NCBI RefSeq assembly: GCF_963678635.1 | Contig: NC_087069.1 | Location: forward strand, 51,408,938 to 51,472,937 | DNA length: 64,000 bases | Direction of reading: 5' to 3' | Source: Symsagittifera roscoffensis | Lineage: Eukaryota > Xenacoelomorpha > Acoela > Convolutidae | Shown: one piece after another, positions 42,041 through 54,042 of the stretch | Layout: each line of letters starts with the position of its first letter | Position numbering within the stretch: the stretch's first letter is position 1 | Translations under genes and position numbers: made by a program | The notes under the pieces: model-generated | The model's input: only the letters and a program-made list of their open reading frames with translations | Told to the model about the DNA's origin: nothing | Database searches by the model: none

Positions 42041-45000
42041 GAGTTTCTAAAAAATAAAAGCAAAAAAACTTATATGCATACCGAGTACGAAAAGATCGTA
42101 AAAAGAAAAACAAAGATGGCAACCTTGCGGAGTAATGTTGGCCTTTTATATCGATTTTGAGTTTTTTTTGGAATTTCTGATGTCAAGGCAAAGTTTTTTT
42201 TCTTAAATTAAAAGTCTAATGAACAATTTTCGGATGTTCTGTGTGTTGCTCAGCTTTCGTCCTCAAAGCAATGCGAAAGGCCACCAGCTTTTTAGTCGTG
42301 TCTTTTTGGTGATAAATGAGTTTCACTTATTTTCCTATGGTTCAGTTTCACATTCAAATGTTTCGGTTTCAGATTTGTCCATATTCAAATGTTTGGCTGT
42401 CTACAAAGTTCTTTCAATGGGGTCTTCCCAGGAGCCAGGCCTGGTCAGGAGAAAAAGTCAAAGTCTTGCAGGGATTGTTCATTCTTCATCGATCAGTCCC
42501 TTCAAAAACATTTTCGGGGGCTAGACTTGGACTGTCAGATTTTTGTTGAAAAAATGAAGTTTTTTATTAGTTTCAAATCTGTCCAAAAAAACTTTAGCCG
42601 AGAATTTTTTCATACATAAACGAACACCACAAAAAACTGAAATCAAAAAATTTCTGTTTAGGTTACAATATACACAGATTTTTTTTAAAAGGGTCACTTG
42701 CGTATAAAATTATTTAGAACTTTTTTGTTTGAAATTTAAGGGCTGCTTTTGAAACAACTAAAAGTTTATTCTGCTATGTTGCCATTACAAATACCAAAAC
42801 TAACATGTGGTTTTACACAAAACGCAGCTTTTTTGATTTTTTCTTTTTTTGTGTGTGAAAGAATGAGACTTAGATTTCTTATAGACAAACAATTAAAATT
42901 TTGCTTGCAAAAAAACTGTTCGCTTTATCCTAGACTAACAATTAAAATTTTTCTTAGACCTTGTTTTTATGATATTTCATTTCATAGTAAATAAATCTGA
43001 CGCGTCGTCTTTTCTGTTGTTGTACGTATTATGATAATGTTCGATTTTAAATAGAATCTTTCTTAAAAGATTTTCGAAAACATATCTTGGAGTTCCTGGC
43101 ATGTTTCCTAAATGGCTCCTATCAGGAAGTACAAGGATGCTCATATTGGCAAGACCGGTCCACGGTAAGTCCACGGTAGGCTTTGTAAAGTGAAATCCAG
43201 GGGATTTTACAAACATGTATCAGCTTCATTTAAAAGAACAGATCTTATCCCATTTTTTTGAGTGTTACTAGGAATCGAAGTCAGTCCGCAAAACTTTACT
43301 TATTCAATTTCAGTTTGAGTTTGATACTGCATGATTTAAAACATTGTTAGGTTGAACCATTGGCTTTTAAATTGAGCCAATTGTAAAAAGTCGCATTACC
43401 AAGTGATTATGAATCGATTCAAATCATTTAGAAATTGTTTTTAAAAATCCATCCGAGTATCAATTAAAATGAATGAAAAATATTTTTGGGGCTTATAATA
43501 CTTTAGCCTTCAACAATTTTCTTTGTTTTTTTTGTTTCTCCCAAATGTGGGCTAAATTGTAACTACAAGAAAAATCAATGTTAACGCAACAAGACATACA
43601 CTTTTTTTTGGGAAGAGTTGTTTACTACAAATGAGTAGTTTCACGAGGGTCAGTTGCAACTGTCAGCTTAGTATCTAAGGTTCCCATGGTTATTAAAAAA
43701 CAAAATAAGCCATTCTTTTGACCAAATTTTTTTACAAAATTTTTGATTTTGCTTCAAGAAACACGTTCTAAAGTTTTTTTATCAGTTTAAACAATAGCCC
43801 AAAAATTCAACTGATATTTTTTATATCTCGTTAATTACTAACTGTTTTTGAGGGTCAATTCGGTCATGAAAGTATGATAGTTAAAACACTTCCAATAATT
43901 TTAAATGGAATTACACTGCAGCAGAAAATTTTTAAAAGGATCTAAATTTTGAAATTAAATCGAAATAAAATTCCCTGACTAACTATAGATTCATGTTGAT
44001 TGATTTAAAACCACTTAATATCATAAAACAAATTTGAAAACTTTTTGAATTATAAACACTTCAAATTATAAATTGATCTTCAATCGTTTTTGTTAGCGCG
44101 GGTATTGTCTTTTCATTTTTTGTTTAAACTTCGAGTATAAAATGAGAAAAACTATAGCCTTAAAAACCGGCATGGCAGCAAAAAATTTCAACAACAATTT
44201 TTCCGTAATCAAAATTTGAGTGCGTTGATTACTGATTAATTTCTACAGCCACTCCAAAAAGAGACAGCTGTTTTCTCATTTTTTTTCATTGCGCGAAAAG
44301 ATTTGTTTTTTTCTCATTTTTGTCGCTTCACTGCGATCAATTAGGATATACGGTCGAAGTTTCTACTTAAACGAGTTAAAATTTTTGCGAAGAACTTTGT
44401 CGAACAAAATTTCAAGAACAGCTGATTTGCAGGAGTAAAAAAACAATACTTACTAATTTTAGTGATATTCTTGCTGTAGAAACATCCTCACAAACAAGAC
44501 AGGAAGCTCAAATATTTTGACTGAAATTTGTTCTTCAGGAAACCGATGAATTGGAATTAATCTTTTGCCACAAAAATATGGCGGCAGACAAAACGTTCGA
44601 AAAAGTTACTAGGTCCGTAACTATAGAGTGGCTAAAAATGCAGAAAAATATTCCACTGACTATCAAAACGAGCTTCAAAAATCATTACAGGTGTAAAAAA
44701 TCATCATGAGCATAAAAAGCATTCAATCATATGCACACAGTTCTTAAGCGTTCAAGCGTCTTCTTAAGCGCTCTTAAATTTTTAACTTTTTGTTCACTTT
44801 TCTGGTTCAAGCGTCTAAGATTAATTAAAAGGAGAAATGAGCGTTTTTGACGCCCAAATAGATAACTTTTTAAAGTATTTTGTCGGTCGTGTATACGAAG
44901 CGTAAAAATTGTCACGTACATCAGCATCTCAAAGACACAGTTTGAGACCACAGATTCAAGTTTCTTAGTTTTTTGAAAGGAGTTGTTTCCATGGCAAGAT

Positions 45001-45351
45001 AAACTTTGAAACGTGTTATGATGTGCTGACTATTTAACGTCTTAATTAAAAAAAATACTAATTTTTGATGCGGATACCTCCTTCCAAATAGTTCCTTTTT
45101 GCATCCCTTGAAATATCAGCACTCTATCTTGAATAGCTGCAGAAAAAGGGTAAAATGAAAAAAAAACCTAATTTTCATTTAAGTTAAGACTTGCAAACTC
45201 TTGTCTTTGAGTGTAACAAATCATTGTAACCAAGAAGAACTTGTTTGAGAATAAGGTGGTTAGAGTCAACTAATTTGCGAACATTAATTTTTTCTTCGAC
45301 TTTTAAAATAAATTAATCCAACAATTTTTATTTTCGACATCAATTGACTAT

Positions 45352-46364
45352 CCCGCATCCAATTTTAAGCGTTAATAATTGATCATATTACAATTTGCTG
45401 CTATTACAATCAATTGACTATTCCGCATCCGGTTTTAAGCGTCCAATTTAGTAATAGTCTCACTAAAATTGAGAAACAATCGAACATAATCACTTAATAA
45501 TCGATTATAATTTTTTCTTTAAAATCAAAACAGAATTAAGTTCAATCCATTATAATCAATTATAATCAATTATTCACTTGTCTATTTTATGATACAATTA
45601 TAATAGATTATAAATGATTATATTCCTTTATTTTTATTCAAATTTTTAGATAATTAGCTTTGCACAAATATTTATTATAATCGCTTATAACTGACTATAA
45701 TCCCTTTTGTTACTTCATTTTGTCTTCGAAGTTGCATCTAAATTGCTTATATTTTATGATTTTTGTAGACGTTGGTTCCAAGAAGAAAAAGAAAAATTTT
45801 AAAAAATTTTTCAATTAATTCAAATTTTTAAGTTTTTTATCTTCATTTGTTCACCATTAGAGTTGTTTTAGTATTTTGGGTTTTTTTAAACACCAAAAAA
45901 TCAGCAAATTGATTTACTTTCACGATTGATTTGTAGTTTTGTTTTTCATCTACCGCGGAAAACTTTCCACTCATATGAAAGGATCTCTATGAACGTTTGA
46001 TTGGTGGTAAAATTTTGTGTTCAGATGAACCAAAGTGTTCAAGAGATCTCTCTTTTAGCGAACTTCTAATTGACACAAAAATAAGAACCCATGAGATAAA
46101 TTTCGAGTATAGTTTTGAATTGACGAATTTTTGGCAAAATAAGAGAATATAATCAGTTTACAATTCTTACAAGTGTTTTCGTAAGAACTATAATTAATTT
46201 TCATCCATTATAAGAGATTATAATCTCTTGGAAAATACCACGATTATAATCAATTATAAATCCTTTAAAAACCTAATTTTGGTAATTTTAATCAATTATA
46301 ATTGCCAAAAATCATCTTAGGAATCCGTTATAATTGAAAAAATACGCCTAAACTTGGATGCGGG
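45352..46364. mobile_element. TIR element family B, copy 1
   Basis: The left end is CCCGCATCCAATTTTAAGCG. The right end is the inverse of CCCGCATCCAAGTTTAGGCG. The left end is repeated once inside (about 45,421). The interior is full of TTATAATC(A/G)ATTATAA-type palindromic words. No ORF. Confidence 0.75.
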
Positions 46365-46433
46365 ATTTGTAATAGTCTATAATTAATTTGTCTCGATAAA
46401 AACTATTTGTTTTGGGAGTCTTATTTTCAACAG

Positions 46434-46606
46434 TCATCGACCCCACCAGTCTGCTTGACACCATTCTGCTTTACATCGCCCACTTTTCGGTCCGCTGAAA
46501 ACAAAAAGCGCTCCTTCTTTAAAACCCTTCCATGCTTTCGAAATGAAGCGTTTCGTTTTCATCGAATTTTGTTCTTTTTGGAAAATCGAAGTGTCCACGA
46601 ATACAG
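46434..46606 (-). pseudogene. Secreted-peptide precursor copy 2, 5'-truncated by duplication
   Basis: The minus-strand frame ends at TGA 46,434-46,436. It encodes the mature-peptide domain KRFISKAWKGFKEGALFVFS followed by CKAEWC and WWGR, aligned without gaps to the intact gene at 32,704. Upstream it retains part of the spacer (FVDTSIFQKEQ). It then runs into the duplication junction at about 46,606, losing the signal peptide. Substitutions relative to copy 1 keep the KR site, both cysteines and the amidation signal. Confidence 0.7.
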
Positions 46607-46650
46607 CCACGAGTTTCTAAAAAATAAAAGCAAAAAAACTTATATGCATA

Positions 46651-46675
46651 CCGAGTACGAAATGATCGTACTCGG
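46651..46675. repeat. Perfect 10-bp hairpin at the duplication junction
   Basis: CCGAGTACGA, a 5-base spacer AATGA, then TCGTACTCGG. It lies within the partial repeat that begins unit 2. The single arm CCGAGTACGA is present in both units. Confidence 0.9.
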
Positions 46676-49600
46676 CAAAAAAGTTTGATTTTCTAAAAAA
46701 TAAAAGCAGTAAAACTTATATGCATACCGAGTACGAAAAGATCGTAAAAAGAAAAACAAAGTAGGCAACCTTGCGGAGTAATGTTGGCCTCTTATATCGA
46801 TTTTGAGTTTTTTTTGGAATTTCTGATGTCAAGGCAAAGTTTTTTTTTCTAAAATTCAAAGTCTAATGAACAATTTTCGGATGTTCTGTGTGTTGCTCAG
46901 CTTTCGTCCTCAAAGCAATGCGAAAAACCAACAGCTTTTTTGTCGTCTCTTTTTGCTGATAATGAATAAGATTTTCACTTATTTTCTTATGGTTCAGTTT
47001 CACATTCAAATGTTTCGGTTTCAGAATTGTTCGGCTGTCTATGGAAATTTTTCAATGGGGTCATCCCAGGAGCCAGGCCTGATCAGAAGAAAATCAAAGT
47101 CTCGCAGGGATTGTTCATTCTTTCTGGAACAACCCCTTCAAAAACTTTTTCGGGGGCTAGACTTGGACTGTCAGATTTTTGGTGAAAAATTAAAGTTTTT
47201 TAACAGTTTCAAATCTTTCCAAAAAAACTTTAGCCGAGAATTTTTTCATAGATAAACAAACCCCACATAAACTGCATTCAGAGAAATTCTGTTTAGGTTA
47301 CAATATACACAGATTTTTTTCAAAGGGCCACTTGCGAATAAAATTACTTAGAGCTAACTTTTTTGTTTGAAAGTTGCCAATACAAATACCAAAACTAACA
47401 TGTGGTTTCACACAAAACGCAGCTTTTTTTGATTTTTTGCTTTTTTGTGTGTGTGTGTGAAAGAATGAGACTTAGATTCCTAATAGACTGACAATTAAAA
47501 TTTTGCTTAGATCTTGCTTTTTGAGATATTTCATTTCATAGTAAGTCAATCTGACGCGTCGTCTTTTCTGTTCGAGTACGTATGATGATAATGTTCGACT
47601 TTAAATAGAATCTTTCTTCAAAGATTTTCGAAAACATATCTTGGAGTTCCTGGCATGGTTCCTAAATGGCTCCTATCAGGAAGTACAAGGATGCTCATTT
47701 TGGCAGGACCGGTCCACGGTAAGTCCACGGTAGGTTTTTTAAAGTGAAACCCAGGGGATTTTACAAACATGTATCAATCTCATTTAAAAGACCAGATCTG
47801 ATCCGATATTACTGAGTGTTACTAGGAATAAAATTGAGGTCAATCCGCGAAATTTTACTTTTTCAATTAAATTTTGAGTTTGGTATTGCTTGATTTAAAA
47901 CAACAGCCAAATGTAAAAAGTCGCATTACCAAGTGATTATGAATCGATTCAAATCATTTAGAAACTGTTTTTAAAAATCCACCCGAACGTCAATTAAAAT
48001 GAATGAAAAAGATTTTTGGGGCTTATAATACTTTAGTAGGTAGCCTTCAACCATTTTCTTTGTTTTTTTTGTTTCTCCCAAGTGTGGGCTAAATTTTAAC
48101 TACAAGAAAAATCAATGTCAACGCAACAAGACACACTTTTTTTGGGAAGAGTTGTTTATTACAAATGAGTAGTATCACGAGGGTCAGTTGCAAATGTCAG
48201 CTTAGTATCTAAGGTTCCCATGGTTATTAAAAATCAAAAAAGGCCATTCTTTTGACCATTTTTTTTACAAAATTTTTGATTTTGCTTCAAGAAACACGTT
48301 CTAAAGTTTTTTTATCAGTTTAAACAATAGCCGTTAATTACTAACTGTTTTTGAGGGTCAATTCGGTCATGAAAGTATGATAGTTAAAACACTTCCAATA
48401 ATTTTAAATGGAATTACACTGCAGCAGAAAATTTTTAAAAGGATCTAAATTTTGAAATTAAATCGAAATAAAATTCCCTGACTAACTATAGATTCATGTT
48501 GATTGATTTAAAACCACTTAATATCATAAAACAAATTTGAAAACTTTTTGAATTATAAACACTTCAAATTATAAATTGATCTTCAATCGTTTTTGTTAGC
48601 GCGGGTATGGTCTTTTCATTTTTTGTTTAAAATTCGAGTATAAAATGAGAAAAACTATAGCCTTAAAAACCGGCATGGCAGCAAAAAATTTCAACAACAA
48701 TTTTTCCGTAATCAAAATTTGAGTGCGTTGATCAATAAAAATTTGCCAGATTGACGCAATTTTTTGAGGGTTAAGACAAATTGCGAGGGTTAAGACAAAT
48801 TGGTTGATTAAAAACAATCATAAAAATTGAAAATAACGAGCATTTGATTTTCAGCAGAGGTCTCGCAGGACAATATGAAAATTGGATCGTTAAGAAACTT
48901 GCCATTTGATTGCAATCTTTATATCAGGACGAAGTTTTTGTCTTTTTTTAAAATTTTGCTAATACGTCTAGATTACTGATTAATTTCTACAGCCACTCCA
49001 AAAAGAGACAGCTGTTTTCTCATTTTTTTTTCATTGCGCGAAAAGATTTGTTTTTTTCTCATTTTTGTCGCTTCTCTGCGATCAATTAGGATATACGGTC
49101 GAAGTTTCTACTTAAACGAGTTAAAATTTTTGCGAAGAACTTTGTCGAACAAAATTTCAAGAACAGCTGATTTGCAGGAGTAAAAAACAATATTTACTAA
49201 TTTTAGTGATATTCTTGCTGTAGAAACATCCTCACAAACAAGACAGGAAGCTCAAATATTTTGACTGAAATTTGTTCTTCAGGAAACCGATGAATTGGAA
49301 TTAATCTTTTGCCACAAAAATATGGCGGCAGACAAAACGTTCGAAAAAATTACTAGGTCCGTAACTATAGAGTGGCTAAAAATGCAGAAAAATATTCCAC
49401 TGACTATCAAAACGAGCTTCAAAAATCATTACAGGTGTAAGAAATCATCATGAGCATAAAAAGCATTCAATCATATGCACACAGTTCTTAAGCGTTCAAG
49501 CGTCTTCTTAAGCGCTCTTAAATTTTTAACTTTTTGTTCACTTTTCTGGTTCAAGCGTCTAAGATTAATTAAAAGGAGAAATGAGCGTTTTTGACGCCCA

Positions 49601-50120
49601 AATAGATAACTTTTTAAAGTATTTTGTCTGTCGTGTATACGAAGCGTAAAAATTGTCACGTACATCAGCATCTCAAAGACACAGTTTGAGACCACAGATT
49701 CAAGTTTCTTAGTTTTTTGAAAGGAGTTGTTTCCATGGCAAGATAAACTTTGAAACGTGTTTTGATGTGCTGACTATTTAACGTCTTAATTAAAAAAAAT
49801 ACTAATTTTTGATGCGGATACCTCCTTCCAAATAGTTCCTTTTTGCATCCCTTGAAATATCAGCACTCTATCTTGAATAGCTGCAGAAAAAGGGTAAAAT
49901 GAAAAAAAAACCTAATTTTCATTTAAGTTAAGACTTGCAAACTCTTGTCTTTGAGTGTAACAAATCATTGTAATCAAGAAGAACTAGTTTGAGAATAAGG
50001 TGGTTAGAGTCAACTAATTTGCGAACATTAATTTTTTCTTCGACTTTTAAAATAAATTAATCCAACAATTTTTATTTTCGACATCAGTTTTTTTTGCTGC
50101 TATCTCAATCAATTGACTAT

Positions 50121-51133
50121 CCCGCATCCAATTTTAAGCGTTAATAATTGATCATATTACAATTTGCTGCTATTACAATCAATTGACTATTCCGCATCCG
50201 GTTTTAAGCGTCCAATTTAGTAATAGTCTCACTAAAATTGAGAAACAATCGAACATAATCACTTAATAATCGATTATAATTTTTTCTTTAAAATCAAAAC
50301 AGAATTAAGTTCAATCCATTATAATCAATTATAATCAATTATTCACTTGTCTATTTTATGATACAATTATAATAGATTATAAATGATTATATTCCTTTAT
50401 TTTTATTCAAATTTTTAGATAATTAGCTTTGCACAAATATTTATTATAATCGCTTATAATTGACTATAATCCCTTTTGTTACTTCATTTTGTCTTCGAAG
50501 TTGCATCTAAATTGCTTATATTTTATGATTTTTGTAGACGTTGGTTCCAAGAAGAAAAAGAAAAATTTTAAAAAATTTTTCAATTAATTCAAATTTTTAA
50601 GTTTTTTATCTTCATTTGTTCACCATTAGAGTTGTTTTAGTATTTTGGGTTTTTTTAAACACCAAAAAATCAGCAAATTGATTTACTTTCACGATTGATT
50701 TGTAGTTTTGTTTTTCATCTACCGCGGAAAACTTTCCACTCATATGAAAGGATCTCTATGAACGTTTGATTGGTGGTAAAATTTTGTGTTCAGATGAACC
50801 AAAGTGTTCAAGAGATCTCTCTTTTAGCGAATTTCTAATTGACACAAAAATAAGAACCCATGAGATAAATTTCGAGTATAGTTTTGAATTGACGAATTTT
50901 TGGCAAAATAAGAGAATATAATCAGTTTACAATTCTTACAAGTGTTTTCGTAAGAACTATAATTAATTTTCATCCATTATAAGAGATTATAATCTCTTGG
51001 AAAATACCACGATTATAATCAATTATAAATCCTTTAAAAACCTAATTTTGGTAATTTTAATCAATTATAATTGCCAAAAATCATCTTAGGAATCCGTTAT
51101 AATTGAATAAATACGCCTAAACTTGGATGCGGG
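50121..51133. mobile_element. TIR element family B, copy 2
   Basis: Near-identical to copy 1, carried in duplication unit 2. Same termini and internal palindromic words. Confidence 0.75.
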
Positions 51134-51202
51134 ATTTGTAATAGTCTATAATTAATTTGTCTCGATAAAAACTATTTGTTTTGGGAGTCTTATTTTCAAC
51201 AG

Positions 51203-51437
51203 TCATCGACCCCACCAGTCTGCTTGACACCATTCTGCTTTACATCGCCCACTTTTCGGTCCGCTGAAAACAAAAAGCGCTTGTTTTGTTCTTTTGTTCT
51301 TTTTGGAAAATCGAAGTGTCCACGAATACATTTCCTCTTCGCAATGTTTTGATCTCCTCCAATGAGTTTTCTGTGGTAATCCAAAATAGTAGGATGGTAA
51401 TTGAAATCAACAAGAAGCATGAAGAAGGTTTTTTCAT
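51203..51437 (-). pseudogene. Secreted-peptide precursor copy 3, internal deletion
   Basis: From ATG 51,435-51,437 it encodes a signal peptide (MKKPSSCFLLISITILLFW) and spacer (TTENSLEEIKTLRRGNVF). Around 51,272-51,295 about 63 bp found in copy 2 are replaced by a short TTGTTTTGTTCTT-like sequence. This removes the KR site and helical segment and shifts the frame, so the C-x4-C and WWGR coding is out of frame, although its DNA is still present. It is the reciprocal of copy 2: signal kept, mature domain broken. Confidence 0.65.
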
Positions 51438-52009
51438 ATTAAAAAAAAAACAAATACGCAAACAATGAACTCGTTAAAATTGTTGGAAATTAAAACCTGT
51501 TGTAATTTTAACACGCAGCTAAGCGCTTATGTTCAGTTATTTCAATTGGCTTTTTATATTTGATTCAGGTTGGCACAATTGGGTAGCTCAATTTGATCTG
51601 ATTCTTTTTTGTCAAAGTAACGCTTTTTATAAATTAATTAACATCTGGTAATCAATAATTTGATAAATGAATGAATTAATCGAATTGGGTTGTTGGCGGT
51701 AAAAAATTAATAGCTGAAATTTTCTAGAAAAGGCGAGCTACAAATTTTGCAAATCATGTAGTCTTCAGTTTTTCACTTGCAATATTTAGCTGGTTTTGAA
51801 CATTGAGCTCTTACCGGACGTTTCTGATCTCAATTATAAGATGACGACTCCGTGTTATTATAATTTTCTAATTAATTGTTGTTTTTTACATGGTTCAAGA
51901 TGATGCGAAAACGTGAATGACACATTATCAGGAAACTCAGGTAAGCAAAAACCAAAAAAAGGACAGTTAGTATATTGAAATTTAATTCATCAGTTATGAT
52001 ATTTAATAA
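51438..52009. other. No gene seen
   Basis: AT-rich upstream region of peptide copy 3; any promoter would lie here, but no TATA box is convincing. Confidence 0.4.
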
Positions 52010-52926
52010 CCCGTATCCAAGTTTAGGCGAAAGTAATCGTTAATAACGGATTATTATGATGATTTTTGACAATTATAATTGATTATAATTACCAAAATTA
52101 TGTGTTTACAAGATTTGTAATTGATTATAATCGTGATATTTTCCAAAAGATTATAATCTCTTTTAATCAGTGATAAATGATTATAGCTCTTACAAAAAAC
52201 CCTTAAAATCATTTATAATCGATTATAGTTGATTAAAATCTCTTAATTTGCCGAAATGTTTGCAATTTAAAACAAAATTCGAATTATTTCTTATGGGCTA
52301 TTAATTTTGTGTCAAAAAGAAAACCTCTAGTAAAGAGATCTCTTCAACACTTTGGCTCATCTGAACAAAAGTTTCATAGAGATCCTTTCATATTAGTGGA
52401 AAGGTTCCCGCGGTAAATGAAAAATAAATCTTCCGAATCAATCATGAAACTAAATTAATTTGGTGGTTAAAAAAGCTTATAATATGCGTCACAAAACATC
52501 TCTAATTGGGAAGAAGCAATAAAAGCCTTATAAAGTTGAATTGATTGGAAAACATTTAAAACATTTTTTCTCATTTTCATAGTAATCAACGTCTGCCAAA
52601 AGCATAAAATATAAGCAATTTAGATGCAACTTCGAAGACAAACTGGACAAACAAAACTGATTAAAATCGATCATAATGGATCTTTTTGCAAAACTAATGT
52701 TTTGAAATTTTAAATAAAAGTATTGGATTATAATCATGTATAATTGATTTTAATTGTATCGAAAATAGACGAACGAATAATTGATTATAAACGATCCTAA
52801 GTTGATATAAAAAAAGAGATTATAATCGATTATTATTTGATTAAAACCGATTGTTTCTTAAGTTTAGTAAGACTGGTACTAAAATCGTTATATAATCGAA
52901 TATTAACGCTTGAAACTGGATGCGGG
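52010..52926. mobile_element. TIR element family B, copy 3 (reverse orientation)
   Basis: Begins CCCGTATCCAAGTTTAGGCG and ends CTGGATGCGGG, i.e. inverted relative to copies 1 and 2. The interior is again arrays of TTATAATCGATTATAA-like words and shares AAAGAGATCTCTTCAACACTT-like blocks in reverse. Confidence 0.72.
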
Positions 52927-53470
52927 AAGGTTATGGTTTGCTTAATTTATGTTCAAAAACTTCATAGCTCTATCAATGCTGAAATTGCATCGCTAAATCA
53001 TCACTTTTTCCTGGTAGTTTAGTAAACAAAAACTCATTGTTACATCATTGTTAAAATTTAACAATAAATTAGTTCTATCGGCACTGCAGTTTCGAGAATA
53101 TTATTAGATTATGTTGGATTTTCAATGTCAGTCTCTATAAAATAACAAAAATAATCAATTATAATGATAACGTTTTTTATAGGCCATAAAATCCCCATAT
53201 AATCGATTATTATCAATTTTAGTCGATTATTTTCCAAAAATTTATCGAAAGAAAAATAATCCATTTCAATCCATTATAATGGAGTTTAATCTATTTATAT
53301 CTTTTCGCGAGTTATTTTCATTTTTTCATAAATTTTTTAAACTTAAGTTAGTTGTTTTGATCTCTCGCTTAATTTAATTTTTTCCTATATTCAATCGAGT
53401 TTTTGAAAAATAACAAAAAATAGCCTTTAGATCTCACACCAACTCCAACCCCCATGCCTACCCGTACTAC
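52927..53470. other. Family B-like AT palindromic words, no gene
   Basis: ATAATCGATTATTATCA and related words continue to about 53,290 without clear termini. Confidence 0.5.
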
Positions 53471-53775
53471 AGTTACCTGTCCCCGTGGGGGGGGGGGACG
53501 TCGTGGGGGGAGTACGTCGAGGGGTGTAGGGGTACGTCGTGGGGCGTACGTCGTGGTTGGGGGTATGTCGTGGGGTGGGGGGACTGGTGGTACCTTGGAG
53601 GGGGGTACGTTGGGTGGTACCTTGGAGGGGGGGAGGGTTGTACCTTGATGGGGGGTACGTTGGGTGGTACCTTGGAGGGGGGTGAGGTACGTTGAGGTGG
53701 GGTTGTACTTTGGGGGGTACGTTGGTGGGGGAGGGGTACGTTAGTGAGGGGTACGTTGGAGGGGGGTTGGGTACG
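53471..53775. repeat. G-rich minisatellite with G-quadruplex potential
   Basis: Irregular tandem units of GGGGGTACGTTGG / GGTACCTTGGAGG type with runs of 4-10 G on the plus strand. The opposite strand gives a Pro-rich open frame (about 105 codons), which I regard as a repeat artefact. Confidence 0.95.
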
Positions 53776-53776
53776 T

Positions 53777-54042
53777 GAGGAACTGGTCAAAAAAGCTGTT
53801 TTCGGGCATTTTTTGGAAAATTACTACGTATTGGAAAATTACTATATATTGGCTGCCATTGGATGAACGTGTTCGTTCGAGTAAAACCCTCAAAAGAAGT
53901 TGGTAGGGGTACGTTGAGAGAAGGGGGAGGGGTTACGTGAGGAACTGGTCCAAAATTCTGTTTTTTGCACTTTTGGAAATTTACTACATATTGGAATATT
54001 ACTACATATTGCCCGCCCCTGGATGAACGTGTTAGTTCGAAT
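53777..54042. repeat. Two diverged tandem units of about 160 bp
   Basis: GAGGAACTGGTC...TGGATGAACGTGTTCGTTCGA at 53,777-53,881 recurs at 53,938-54,042 with substitutions, separated by a short G-rich block. Confidence 0.85.

Larger units (their letters stand above)
42041..46610. repeat. Tandem duplication, unit 1 (about 4.57 kb)
   Basis: It starts GAGTTTCTAAAAAATAAAAG and is repeated as unit 2 from 46,611. Its right end cuts a peptide gene copy. Matching is nearly perfect over the right half (from about 43,850) and clearly diverged over the left half. Open frames inside are not conserved between units except where the DNA is nearly identical, so no coding call is made apart from the peptide remnant. 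Confidence 0.93.
46611..51330. repeat. Tandem duplication, unit 2 (about 4.72 kb)
   Basis: It repeats unit 1. Differences include an extra 78-bp partial repeat with a hairpin at the start (46,611-46,688) and a 240-bp segment at about 48,733-48,972 absent from unit 1. It ends in CCACGAATACA inside the third peptide gene copy. Confidence 0.93.

Noticed and set aside
42219-42524. Open frame at the start of duplication unit 1 (and 46,866-47,255 in unit 2)
   Set aside because: The two copies share the first 20 residues, then diverge by indels and frame changes. No coding constraint.
44727-44951. 74-codon minus-strand frame identical in both duplication units (also 49,471-49,695)
   Set aside because: Identity reflects the nearly identical DNA of this half. 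There is only one nucleotide difference, no recognisable motif, and no evidence of selection.
53473-53790. Pro-rich 105-codon minus-strand frame
   Set aside because: Direct by-product of the G-rich minisatellite; units vary in length and there is no start context.
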